Source: Abditibacteriales bacterium
Lineage (GTDB): Bacteria > Armatimonadota > Abditibacteriia > Abditibacteriales > JANWYM01
DNA: 11,125 nucleotides
Assembly (NCBI GenBank): GCA_025055355.1
Contig: JANWYM010000090.1
Location: 1 to 11,125, forward strand
Reading direction: 5' to 3'
Made by a program: the position numbers and the translations under genes. The notes under the pieces were generated by a model, which searched no databases, had not been told where the DNA came from, and was given only the letters and a program-made list of their open reading frames with translations. How positions within the stretch are numbered: the stretch's first letter is position 1; each line of letters opens with the position of its first letter. Positions 1-6,629 of this stretch are shown in pieces.

Positions 1-1352
1 CGGGGATGGCTGCCATTGATACCATTCGGCAGTGCGGCGACGATGGCAACATCACGCTCATTGTCAAGGAGCCAGTCGCGTATTCGCGCATGGCGATCCC
101 TTACTGGATTGCGGGCAACATTCCGCCCGAGCAGACCTATTTAGCCGACGACGCCTACTATCAGAGGATGAACGTCACGCCACGACTGGGCAAGGCGGCG
201 ACGGGCGTTGACACGGCGAATAAACAGGTCACCCTGGAGGACGGTTCGACGGTCAGTTACGACACGCTGCTCATCGCCACCGGCTCCTCGGCGACGCGCC
301 CGGACATCCCCGGCATTGACGGCGCGGGCGTGTTCAACCTGTGGACGCTTGCCGATGCCGAAGCCGTGTTGAACAAAGCCGCCGGCACGCCCGAGGTGGT
401 GTTCATCGGCGCGGGGTTCATCGGCTTCATCGTGCTGAACGCGATGCTCAAGCGCGGTTGGAAACTGAGCGTGGTCGAAATCGAGAACCAAATCCTGCCC
501 CGCATGTTGGACGCCACCGCCGCGCCGATGGTGCAGAACCATCTGGCGAAAAAAGGCGTCACATGCCACACGGGCGTGAGCGTCGCGGAAATTGGCGATG
601 CCAACGGGAAGAAATGCGTCAAGTTGTCCAACGGCACGGAACTGTCCGCTGACATCGTGATTGTGGCGACGGGCATCAAGCCGAACAGCGGTTTCCTCGC
701 CGGGTCGGGCATCGCCGTCAACCCCGACACGGGGGGCATCGTCGTGGATGACACCATGCAGACCAACGTGCCAGATGTTTATGCGGCGGGCGATGTGGCG
801 GAAGGTCCTAACCTTCTGGGTGGCAAAGCCATTCACGCGATTCAGCCGACCTGCGTGGACCACGGGCGCGTCGCGGGCGCGAACATGGCGGGGCGCGAGA
901 CGCACTACCCTGGTTCACTGCTCATTAACATCCTCGACGTGGCGGGGCTGCACTGCGCGAGTTTCGGCGACTGGAAGGGCGAGGGCAAGGAGGTTCACAC
1001 CATCAACAACCCCAGCCGCCCGATTTACCGCAAACTCGTCTTCGACGGCGGGCGCATGGTCGGCGCGACGTTCGTCGGCCCCGTCAGCGATACGACGTTG
1101 CTTAACGACGTCGGCATGGTCAAGGGTCTCATCCAGAGTCGCGTAGACTTGGCGCACTGGAAAGATTACATCAAAACCCATCCGCTGGACATCCGCCGCG
1201 CCTATATCGGCAGCGGCGCTGCCAATGCGTTGCTCGCCACCAGACTTATCGGTGAGCCGTCCAAAGACCGGGCGTTCCGCTATCAGAACGTCCAACCCGT
1301 CACCCAACCCAGCCCGTGGCATCAGGTTTTGGTCGGGACAAAGCCCGAATAA
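1..1352 (+). CDS. NAD(P)/FAD-dependent oxidoreductase, 5' end cut off by window (AorC/NirB-type flavoprotein)
   Basis: This is a pyridine-nucleotide-disulfide-reductase-fold flavoprotein that would pass electrons between NAD(P)H and a partner protein through FAD. The first in-frame ATG (base 6) is probably internal. The codon before it is Gly, and MAAIDTIR looks like the tail of an N-terminal FAD-binding GxGxxG helix, so the true start lies upstream of the window. Counting from that Met, I see the ATG motif (LLIATGSS, about 88-95), the NAD(P)H-binding GAGFIG (135-140) and the second FAD motif (VYAAGDVAE, 258-266). The N-terminal YSRMAIPY stretch has Met where CoA-disulfide reductases carry their redox Cys. 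No CxxxxC pair is visible, so this is not a disulfide reductase; it is closer to NirB/rubredoxin-reductase-like proteins. The MoaD-like gene follows about 130 bp downstream. In aldehyde:ferredoxin oxidoreductase operons an FAD subunit (AorC) and a MoaD homologue occur together, so a role with a W/Mo enzyme encoded upstream is plausible but inferred. Confidence 0.85.
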   Translation, partial: GMAAIDTIRQCGDDGNITLIVKEPVAYSRMAIPYWIAGNIPPEQTYLADDAYYQRMNVTPRLGKAATGVDTANKQVTLEDGSTVSYDTLLIATGSSATRPDIPGIDGAGVFNLWTLADAEAVLNKAAGTPEVVFIGAGFIGFIVLNAMLKRGWKLSVVEIENQILPRMLDATAAPMVQNHLAKKGVTCHTGVSVAEIGDANGKKCVKLSNGTELSADIVIVATGIKPNSGFLAGSGIAVNPDTGGIVVDDTMQTNVPDVYAAGDVAEGPNLLGGKAIHAIQPTCVDHGRVAGANMAGRETHYPGSLLINILDVAGLHCASFGDWKGEGKEVHTINNPSRPIYRKLVFDGGRMVGATFVGPVSDTTLLNDVGMVKGLIQSRVDLAHWKDYIKTHPLDIRRAYIGSGAANALLATRLIGEPSKDRAFRYQNVQPVTQPSPWHQVLVGTKPE

Positions 1353-1370
1353 GACTTTTGAGATAGGATG

Positions 1371-1479
1371 GACAGGATAGAACAAGATGAGGGACGGGAG
1401 AAAGGGATGTTTTTCATCTCTCATCTCTTGTCTCTCATTCTTCATCTCTGTTTGTCCTGTCCATCTTGTTAATCCTGTC
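1371..1479. repeat. Imperfect long hairpin between the flavoprotein and moaD-like genes
   Basis: GACAGGATAGAACAAGATG (1371-1389) pairs with CATCTTGTTAATCCTGTC (1462-1479) over 17 bp with one small internal loop. The inner part is a purine-rich strand (about 1386-1410) followed by a pyrimidine tract (about 1411-1450), which could pair imperfectly and prolong the stem. Words such as ATCCTGTCCATC are typical of dispersed intergenic repeats in many bacteria (from memory, not checked). No T-run follows, so it does not look like a classical terminator. The right arm ends 5 bp before the moaD-like ATG, so in mRNA it could mask the start region. Confidence 0.5.
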
Positions 1480-1483
1480 GGAC

Positions 1484-1723
1484 ATGAAAATCGAAGTCAA
1501 AACCTTCGCCACATTGCGCCGCGTGTTCCCCGACAACAAGCAAGGCATCGGCAGCGTCGAACTCCCCGACGGCGCGACCATCGAAGACTTGCTGGCGAAG
1601 TTGGGCATCACGCTTCCGCAGGCGCAGATGGTGCTTGTCAACGGCCAGCACCAGGGCGATTACAAAGCAGTCCTCAAGGACGGGGATACCGTCAGCATCT
1701 TTCCGCCGCTGGCGGGAGGATGA
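1484..1723 (+). CDS. MoaD/ThiS-family small sulfur-carrier protein
   Basis: A 79-residue beta-grasp protein starting MKIEVKTFATLRR and ending FPPLAGG. The C-terminal Gly-Gly is the diagnostic feature: in this family it is adenylylated by a MoeB/ThiF-type enzyme and then thiocarboxylated to donate sulfur, in MoaD for the dithiolene of molybdopterin. Length and the terminal DGDTVSIFPPLAGG pattern match MoaD-like proteins. A TTG-initiated form six residues longer (1466) is possible, but the ATG gives the usual family N-terminus. No clear Shine-Dalgarno site precedes it; the upstream DNA is the right arm of a hairpin repeat. Its position after an FAD oxidoreductase suggests a carrier dedicated to a tungsten or molybdenum oxidoreductase operon, not necessarily the general molybdopterin synthase small subunit. 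ThiS or another sulfur-carrier role cannot be excluded. Confidence 0.85.
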   Translation: MKIEVKTFATLRRVFPDNKQGIGSVELPDGATIEDLLAKLGITLPQAQMVLVNGQHQGDYKAVLKDGDTVSIFPPLAGG

Positions 1724-1982
1724 TGCGAGCAAGCGTGGCGCGGTGGTTATCATTCCTTTGTTCCCAACTCCTCCCCGATGAAGATGCCTGTGATGGTGAA
1801 GAGCGTGAGCAGGGGCGAGGAAGGATGCAGAGCAAGCTCTCCCGAAGGGGATGGCTTCGCTCCGCGCGCCAGGACATCAGGAGTAGGGCAAAAAACCGCC
1901 ACGCACTGCTTGCCCCACTTCCCTCTCCTCGTAGACAGGGTGCGTGGAGGGGGAAGGGGAGGAACCGCATCCCTTCGCAGCC
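1724..1982. other. Non-coding stretch with a half copy of the GCGAAGCCATCCCC repeat
   Basis: I find no convincing gene in these 259 bases. Bases 1847-1870 read GGGGATGGCTTCGCTCCGCG and onward, the reverse complement of the arm found at 3178-3205 and 6778-6803, so this is one arm of the same palindromic family. The opposite arm (about 1811-1846, containing GGGGCGAGG) is degenerate. The last part (1941-1963) is G-rich and contains GGGGAGGA, about 20 bp before the next ATG, which is too far for a normal ribosome binding site. No promoter hexamers stand out. Confidence 0.5.
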
Positions 1983-3041
1983 ATGCCCACAAACAAACGT
2001 AACATCAACCTCTACGACACCCTCCAAACATGGTGCCGCGAGTGGCAGCCCGATTGCTCCTTCGACGGTGGGACCGTGGAGGACTTCCGCCGATGGCAGG
2101 CGGCGTTTCGCCGTCACTACCGCCGCTGCCTCGGTGCGTTTCCCCAAAAGGTGCCGCTCAACCCCGTCGTCGTTGAGACGGTGGACAAGGGCGATTACGT
2201 TCGGGAGAAGGTGTTGTTCGACTCCGCGTGGGGTGTCACTGTGCCCGCATACATCCTGACGCCCAAGGGCATCACGCCCGGCGAGAAGCGTCCGGGCATC
2301 CTCGCAGCGCACGGGCACGGCAACGGCAAGGACGACATCTGTGGGGTGACGCGGGAGAAGGGCGACGAGAACGCCATCCGCACGGTGGAGGCGCTCAACT
2401 ACGAATACGCGGTGGAGGCGGTGCAGCGCGGCTACATCGTCATTGCACCCGATTGGTGTCCGTTCGGCGAGCGACGTCCGCCCGCGTGGTGGTGTCGGGC
2501 AGGGCGCGACCCGTGCAACATCACCGACCTCGCGTTTCAATACTTCGGGCGCCCCTTGCTGACGCAGAGCATCTGGGATGGGATGAGAGCGGTGGACGTT
2601 CTCTGCGAACGTCCCAACGTTGACAAGCGGCGGCTCGGCGTGATTGGCTTGAGTCAAGGCGGAACGATGGCGACGCACTTGCTCATCAACGACCCGCGCC
2701 TCAAAGTCGGCGTGGTCAGCGGCTACCTCAGCACGGTGCGCGGCGATGCCCTCAACGCGCGCGGTAAGGGCAACACCTGCGGCGCACAGCACGTGCCCGG
2801 CTTGTTGTTGCACGGTGACATTCCCGACATGTTAGGCTTGGCGTGCCCCAAGCCCGTGCTGTTTGAAATCGGCAAGCAGGAAACCTGTTTTCACTACCCC
2901 GACATGATGAGAGCCTACCGCCATCTTCGGCGCATCTACAAGGCGGCGGGCGCACTGGACCGCATCGCCGCTGACGTGCATCCGCACGACCATCGCTGGA
3001 GCGGCAGGAAGGCATGGAAGTGGTTGGAGAAGTGGTTGTGA
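1983..3041 (+). CDS. Alpha/beta hydrolase, acetyl-esterase / dienelactone-hydrolase-like
   Basis: A 352-residue serine hydrolase of the alpha/beta fold. The nucleophile elbow is G-L-S-Q-G (223-227, Ser225) after a predicted beta strand (LGVIGL). The oxyanion-hole region is the LAAHGHGNGKD segment (108-118). The likely catalytic His is in the C-terminal DVHPHDHRWSG segment (331-341); the acid is probably near 296-305 or in the same tail but cannot be fixed by eye. The long N-terminal part with substrate-cap strands (LFDSAWGVTVPAYILTP, 78-94) is typical of the acetyl xylan esterase/cephalosporin-C deacetylase-like group, so deacetylation of a sugar or another small ester is a reasonable but unproven activity. 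No signal peptide is visible, suggesting a cytoplasmic enzyme. The ATG at 1983 is chosen because the only upstream in-frame start (GTG 1944) adds a low-complexity Glu/Gly leader from repeat DNA. No good Shine-Dalgarno site supports either start. Confidence 0.85.
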   Translation: MPTNKRNINLYDTLQTWCREWQPDCSFDGGTVEDFRRWQAAFRRHYRRCLGAFPQKVPLNPVVVETVDKGDYVREKVLFDSAWGVTVPAYILTPKGITPGEKRPGILAAHGHGNGKDDICGVTREKGDENAIRTVEALNYEYAVEAVQRGYIVIAPDWCPFGERRPPAWWCRAGRDPCNITDLAFQYFGRPLLTQSIWDGMRAVDVLCERPNVDKRRLGVIGLSQGGTMATHLLINDPRLKVGVVSGYLSTVRGDALNARGKGNTCGAQHVPGLLLHGDIPDMLGLACPKPVLFEIGKQETCFHYPDMMRAYRHLRRIYKAAGALDRIAADVHPHDHRWSGRKAWKWLEKWL

Positions 3042-3046
3042 AAAAT

Positions 3047-3126
3047 CAATCGTCCACGCCGTCGTCCTCGTTCTCGGTTGCTGTCGACGACGATTGCGAG
3101 GACGACGGCGTGGACAAGAACGATTG
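3047..3126. repeat. Palindromic element, perfect 19-bp arms (CGTCGTCCTCG family)
   Basis: GTCCACGCCGTCGTCCTCG (3052-3070) is the exact reverse complement of 3097-3115, with a 26-base loop between them. CAATCG (3047-3052) and CGATTG (3121-3126) extend the palindrome outside a short bulge. It begins a few bases after the hydrolase stop codon, so the transcript would end in a strong stem-loop; without a T-run, any terminator role is uncertain. A second member with related words (TCGTCCTCGTTCTCG) sits at 6904-6987. Confidence 0.75.
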
Positions 3127-3128
3127 GA

Positions 3129-3282
3129 CTAAACTTTTGCGTTGCGCGCTTCTCTGCCTCCACGCATTCGGAAAGCGTCATGGCGAGGGGAGCGAAGCCA
3201 TCCCCTGCACGGGGGGTTGCTTTGCTTCGCTCCTCGCCATGACAGGCATTTGCGAAGGAAAGGGCAAAACGCAAAAGTTTAG
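3129..3282. repeat. 154-bp nested palindrome (MITE-like) with 15-bp terminal inverted repeats
   Basis: The ends are perfect inverted repeats: CTAAACTTTTGCGTT (3129-3143) and its reverse complement (3268-3282). Nested inside is a second hairpin of the TCATGGCGAGG/GCGAAGC type: arms 3178-3198 and 3224-3242, pairing with a 2-base bulge. The loop contains CCATCCCC. The end word AACGCAAAAGTT recurs at 8634-8645. No transposase is present and I see no target-site duplication beyond a possible TA. It ends 14 bp before the ATG of the metallo-hydrolase, so that gene's ribosome binding site lies just outside the element. Confidence 0.7.
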
Positions 3283-3296
3283 GATCGGAGGGGAGC

Positions 3297-4250
3297 ATGG
3301 AACTTCTTCCCGGTCTTCACCAGATTCGTGGAACGCTGGGTCCTCGGCATTTCTTCCAGTATTTGCTGGTGGGCGAGTGGCTCATGCTGGTGGACACGGG
3401 CATCAACACAACGCCGCAGGATACGATTTTTCCGTATATGCAGAGCGTTGGACTTGAGCCCAGCGATATTGACTTCTGCCTCATCACGCACGCCGACGTT
3501 GACCACTTCGGCGGGAATGTCGCGATTCGGCAGGTCGCGGACGGCTGCGTGTTCTGCGCGCACGAACTGGACGCGCCGTGGATTCAGAGCCGCGAGGCGA
3601 TTCTGACCGAACGCTACAGTTGGTATGAGGCGCATGGCATCACCTACCCCGCCGAGGTCAAGCAGTGGCTCCAGGACGCGCTCGGTCCTGACATGCGGCT
3701 TGACCTGCTGCTGCAAGGCAACGAGATCCTCCACCTCGCCGACGATCGCCCGCTGCGGATGCTCCACCTGCCTGGACATTCCCCTGGGCATCTCGGCCTT
3801 TACGACGCCGCCAACAAAGCCGCCGTCATCACCGACGCCGTGTTGGGGCGCGGTCTTCTCGACGTGCAAGGCAACCTCATCAGCCCGCCGCCTTACTTTG
3901 AAGTTGAGCCTTATCTGTGGACGATTGAGACGCTGGAATCATTGGAAATTGACCATCTGCTCACCGCCCACTACGCGCCCCTCCAGGGTGAGGCGGTGGC
4001 GCGATTCCTTCAAGAGAGCCGCGCCTTCGTGCAGGAGCTGGGCGAGACGGTGGCGCACATCGTTGAACACGCTGAAGAACCCCTGACCCTCAAGGACATC
4101 ACCCAGGAAGCCGACGCCCGCGTCGGTCCGTTCACTGCGTTCGCCAACGAACTCGCTGGACCCGTGCATGCGCATTTACGGCAGTTGGTCGAACAAGGTC
4201 AGGTGGTCGAGGACACGAGGGACGGCGCGGTCGCTTGGCGATGGCGGTAG
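3297..4250 (+). CDS. Metallo-beta-lactamase-fold hydrolase with C-terminal winged-helix-like domain
   Basis: A 317-residue MBL-fold protein. The metal-binding signature is H65-A-D67-V-D69-H70 (canonically HxHxDH, here with Asp at the second His position). It is followed by H161 in LPGHSPGH, D180 in VITDAVL and H225 in LLTAHYAPL, so a dinuclear site (usually Zn or Fe) is likely, with an altered site-1 ligand. Residues about 1-235 form the MBL domain. The tail (about 245-317, including LTLKDITQEADARVG and LRQLVEQGQVVE) resembles the small winged-helix domain of LACTB2-type hydrolases. Substrates in this broad family range from thioesters and lactones to nucleic acids, so no specific reaction is assigned. 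The start is supported by GGAGGGG (3287-3293), three bases before the ATG. The gene stands after two repeat elements and 85 bp before tldD on the same strand. Confidence 0.88.
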   Translation: MELLPGLHQIRGTLGPRHFFQYLLVGEWLMLVDTGINTTPQDTIFPYMQSVGLEPSDIDFCLITHADVDHFGGNVAIRQVADGCVFCAHELDAPWIQSREAILTERYSWYEAHGITYPAEVKQWLQDALGPDMRLDLLLQGNEILHLADDRPLRMLHLPGHSPGHLGLYDAANKAAVITDAVLGRGLLDVQGNLISPPPYFEVEPYLWTIETLESLEIDHLLTAHYAPLQGEAVARFLQESRAFVQELGETVAHIVEHAEEPLTLKDITQEADARVGPFTAFANELAGPVHAHLRQLVEQGQVVEDTRDGAVAWRWR

Positions 4251-4293
4251 CCCGCGCCTGAACCTCGAGGGAGGAACGCTGCCTGCGCTACCG
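4245..4293. repeat. Small inverted repeat between the MBL gene and tldD
   Basis: CGGTAGC (4245-4251, overlapping the MBL stop codon) pairs with GCTACCG (4287-4293). The interior (CCCGCGCC against the GCCTGCGC region) adds partial pairing. GGTAGCCCGCG at 4246-4256 recurs on the minus strand in the leader of the penicillin-binding protein (11092-11102), suggesting another dispersed repeat. It has no T-run; it may weakly attenuate or simply be repeat DNA. Confidence 0.4.
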
Positions 4294-4335
4294 GATGGAG
4301 GGTCAAGCACGATGATTCGTTGAGGAGGCATCCCT

Positions 4336-5787
4336 ATGACCGACTTAGCCCAACTGGCTCTGGATGTAGCAAAGCACTATGGCGCGTCGTATGCGGACGT
4401 GCGCATCGTGCGGTATTTGCGACAGAACTTGACGAGTGAGGATGAACGGATACGCGCCATTCATGACAGCGAGGACATCGGCATCGGGGTGCGCGTTATC
4501 GTCAACGGCGCATGGGGGTTTGCGGGGACGGCGCGGCTGACGCGGGAGGAAGTGCAGCGCGTCGCCCGACAGGCGTGTGACATCGCTGCCGCCAGCGCGA
4601 CGAGTTTGCGCGAGCCAGTGCGCCTCGTTCCTGAGCCGCCGCGCGTGGCGTCGTTCAAAACCCCGTGCGCGATTGACCCATTTGCCGTCAGCATGGAGGA
4701 AAAAGTCGGGTTGCTGCTGGAAATCAACCGCCGCCTGTTGAAGCACAAAAGCAGCGCAGGGGTCATCAAAAAGGCGCAGGGGCATATCACCTTGCGCAAA
4801 GACGAGCGGCTTTACGCCAACACCGAGGGCAGTTTGCTGACCAGCGAGGTCGTCACAACGGGCGTGTGGTATCAGGCGACGGCGGTGGGCATGGGCGACG
4901 CGCAAACGCGGGGCTATCACCCGCCGCCGTTGACGCGGGGATATGAAAACATCAACGCCGACGACCTCCTCAACAACTGCGACCGCGTAGCGCAGCAGGC
5001 ACTGGAAAAACTCACGGCGAAAGAGTGCCCTGTCGGCGTGAGGGACCTCATCCTCGACCCGCACAACCTCGCGCTGACCATTCACGAAAGTGTCGGACAC
5101 GCGACGGAACTCGACCGCGCCCTGGGCTACGAAGAGAGCCTTGCGGGGCGCTCGTTCGCCACGCCCGACAAACTCAACACGCTGCAATACGGCGCGGAGA
5201 TTGTCAACTTCGTCGCCGACAATACGCTGGACGGCGGGTTGGCGACGTGGGGTTTCGATGATGACGGCGTCGAGGGGCAGCGGTGGTTCATCGTCGAGGA
5301 CGGCATATTTCGTGGCTACTCCACCTCGCGGGAGGTCGCCGGCGAAATCGGCTTGGAGCGTAGCACGGGCGGCTGCCGCGCCGACCACTGGGGCAGCATC
5401 CCCATTGTGCGCATCCCCAACCTCTCCCTCGCGCCGGGCAAACAGCCGCTCAGTCTGGACGAACTCATCAGTGATACCAAAGATGGCATTTACATCGAAG
5501 GGATGGGCAGTTTCAGCATTGACCAGATGCGCTGCAACTTCCAGTTCGGCGGCGACGCCTTTTGGGAAATCAAGGATGGGCGCATCGTGGGGATGCTCAA
5601 GAACGTGATTTATCAGAGCATCACCACCGATTTCTGGAACTCCTGCGACGCCATCTGCGACGAGCGTTTCTGGGTGCCCAACGGTGTTCTCAACTGCGGC
5701 AAAGGCGACCCCATGCAAATCGCCCAGATGACGCACGGGGCGAGTCCTGCACGGTTTCGGCGGGTGAAGGTGGGTGGGGCGAGGTGA
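4336..5787 (+). CDS. tldD: TldD-type metalloprotease subunit
   Basis: This is the catalytic half of the TldD/TldE heterodimeric protease, which degrades unfolded peptides and in some bacteria trims modified peptides (microcin B17) or antitoxins. The 483-residue protein is close to the usual length of about 480. The metal-binding HExxxH is H250-E251-S-V-G-H255 (preceded by LTIHESVGH). The third ligand Cys matches C454 in NCGKGDP, the position I recall for the metal Cys of E. coli TldD. The typical C-terminus, QMTHGASPARFRRVKVGG, is present. There is no signal peptide, so it is cytoplasmic. The start is well supported by GAGGAGG (4322-4328), seven bases before the ATG. Its partner tldE lies about 1.2 kb downstream on the same strand but is separated by a toxin-antitoxin cassette. 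The last 74 bases of the gene plus 14 beyond it are duplicated after that cassette. Confidence 0.93.
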   Translation: MTDLAQLALDVAKHYGASYADVRIVRYLRQNLTSEDERIRAIHDSEDIGIGVRVIVNGAWGFAGTARLTREEVQRVARQACDIAAASATSLREPVRLVPEPPRVASFKTPCAIDPFAVSMEEKVGLLLEINRRLLKHKSSAGVIKKAQGHITLRKDERLYANTEGSLLTSEVVTTGVWYQATAVGMGDAQTRGYHPPPLTRGYENINADDLLNNCDRVAQQALEKLTAKECPVGVRDLILDPHNLALTIHESVGHATELDRALGYEESLAGRSFATPDKLNTLQYGAEIVNFVADNTLDGGLATWGFDDDGVEGQRWFIVEDGIFRGYSTSREVAGEIGLERSTGGCRADHWGSIPIVRIPNLSLAPGKQPLSLDELISDTKDGIYIEGMGSFSIDQMRCNFQFGGDAFWEIKDGRIVGMLKNVIYQSITTDFWNSCDAICDERFWVPNGVLNCGKGDPMQIAQMTHGASPARFRRVKVGGAR

Positions 5788-5801
5788 GGGCATGGGGGGG
5801 T
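5714..5801 (+). repeat. 88-bp direct repeat, left copy (3' end of tldD)
   Basis: This covers the last 24 sense codons plus stop of tldD (from within the Met of GDPMQ) and 14 bases beyond. It matches 6630-6717 at 85 of 88 positions; the differences are at 5751 (A/G, synonymous), 5792 (A/G) and 5799 (G/C). Weak similarity continues upstream to 5704. The repeat pair exactly brackets the toxin-antitoxin cassette. The offset between copies is 916 bp. Confidence 0.9.
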
Positions 5802-5818
5802 CTGGGTGTGTGGACGTG

Positions 5819-5848
5819 TTGACACATCACGCGGAATGAGGCGATACT
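5819..5848 (+). promoter_or_regulatory. Putative promoter of the toxin-antitoxin cassette
   Basis: TTGACA (5819-5824) is a perfect -35 hexamer, followed after 18 bp by GATACT (5843-5848, 4/6 match to TATAAT). The antitoxin ribosome binding site GAGGAGGG (5855-5862) and ATG (5869) follow closely, giving a very short leader. It lies just inside the left direct repeat, so the cassette would carry its own promoter and might also read on toward tldE. Confidence 0.55.
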
Positions 5849-5868
5849 TGTGACGAGGAGGGAATGCC

Positions 5869-6129
5869 ATGAGCATCACGATAGAACTCAAGCCAGAGAT
5901 AGAAGCGCGTATGAAGGCGGAAGCCGCTGCACGGGGGATACCAGTATCTGCCTACGCGCAAACACTCATTGAGCAGGCGTTGCTGCCAGTCAATCAAAAG
6001 GAAGTCCCCGCCCCGCATGAGCGAGCTAGGGCGTTTCGAGAGTGGGCAGAAAGTCATTCCAGAGAGACGCCGCCGCTTTCTGACTTCGCTGTCAGCCGAG
6101 AGAGCATCTACGAGGACGAGGGCGCGTAA
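5869..6129 (+). CDS. VapB-like ribbon-helix-helix antitoxin
   Basis: An 86-residue antitoxin-like protein. The N-terminal 40 residues (MSITIELKPEIEARMKAEA then GIPVSAYAQTLIEQAL) fit a ribbon-helix-helix DNA-binding and dimerisation unit. The C-terminal part (AFREWAESHSRETPPLSDF, SRESIYEDEGA) resembles the toxin-wrapping tails found next to PIN toxins. Such proteins bind and neutralise the toxin and repress their own promoter; this is family knowledge, not shown here. GAGGAGGG (5855-5862) supports the start. The stop codon TAA abuts the ATG of the PIN gene with no spacer, so the two are translationally coupled. Because the toxin frame is interrupted, the antitoxin may survive as an orphan regulator. 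Confidence 0.8.
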   Translation: MSITIELKPEIEARMKAEAAARGIPVSAYAQTLIEQALLPVNQKEVPAPHERARAFREWAESHSRETPPLSDFAVSRESIYEDEGA

Positions 6130-6618
6130 ATGGCTTACGTGATAGACACGAACATCCTGCTTCGCAGCATCCAACCCGCGCATCCCATGTTCGAACAAGC
6201 GACGCGCGCGGTCGAGACGCTCCTGAATCGTGGTGAGGAAGTTTGCGTCTTGCCGCAGAATATCAGGGGGTTCTGGAACGTCTGCACGCGTCCCGCAGAC
6301 AGAAACGGGTTGGGGCTGACGCCAGAACAAACGGACGCTGAAGTGACACGCATAGAAGCCCTGCTCACCTTGCTCCCCAACAGCGCGATGATTTATCACG
6401 AATAGCGTCGCCTGGTTGTGGACCACGCCGTGCGTGGTGTGCAGGTGCATGACGCCTACCTTGTCGCTGCTATGCGCGTTCACGGCATCACCAATCTCCT
6501 CACTTTCAACGTCGGCGACTTTGCGTCTTATCCTGGCATCACCGCCGTCCATCCGCAGGACATAGAACCTGAGCAGACACCAGAAGAGACTTTGCCCCAG
6601 CAGAAGACGGAAAATTAA
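6130..6618 (+). pseudogene. VapC-like PIN-domain toxin interrupted by an in-frame TAG
   Basis: Translation in one frame gives MAYVIDTNILLR at the start, 91 codons, a TAG at 6403-6405, then 70 more codons to TAA (6616-6618). Read across the stop it is a complete PIN ribonuclease of about 162 residues. D6 (VIDTN), D108 (VQVHDA) and N127/D130 (TFNVGDF) are the expected acidic-site positions, and VHGITNLLTFNVGDF is typical of VapC-like toxins. In remembered relatives the interrupted spot (IYHE-stop-RRLVV) usually carries Trp, so a TGG to TAG change is the simplest explanation. The central Glu of the active site may also be missing: RGFWNVCTRP has Gly where many relatives have Glu, but this is less certain. 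A 91-residue truncated product would lack D108 and D130 and should be inactive. No frameshift is present, so sequencing error, recent nonsense mutation or read-through are all possible. Confidence 0.8.
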
Positions 6619-6629
6619 GGGCGCCCTCC

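Noticed and set aside
1692..2813. A 373-codon minus-strand open frame over the alpha/beta hydrolase and its upstream gap
   Set aside because: It runs through repeat DNA and antisense to a gene with a clear nucleophile motif; the product shows no family features.
3014..3457. Small plus-strand gene across the two hairpin elements before the MBL gene
   Set aside because: Its sequence is the translation of palindromic repeats and it overlaps the MBL gene, which has its own start and ribosome binding site.
4345..5793. A 482-codon open frame on the minus strand opposite tldD
   Set aside because: It mirrors tldD codon by codon in a GC-rich gene, has no recognisable domains and is Arg/Val/Ala-rich as antisense frames usually are. 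tldD itself has clear motifs and a ribosome binding site.
6418..6618. Separate 66-residue protein after the TAG
   Set aside because: It is in the same frame as the PIN toxin and supplies its missing C-terminal half; there is no ribosome binding site before a start in this segment.
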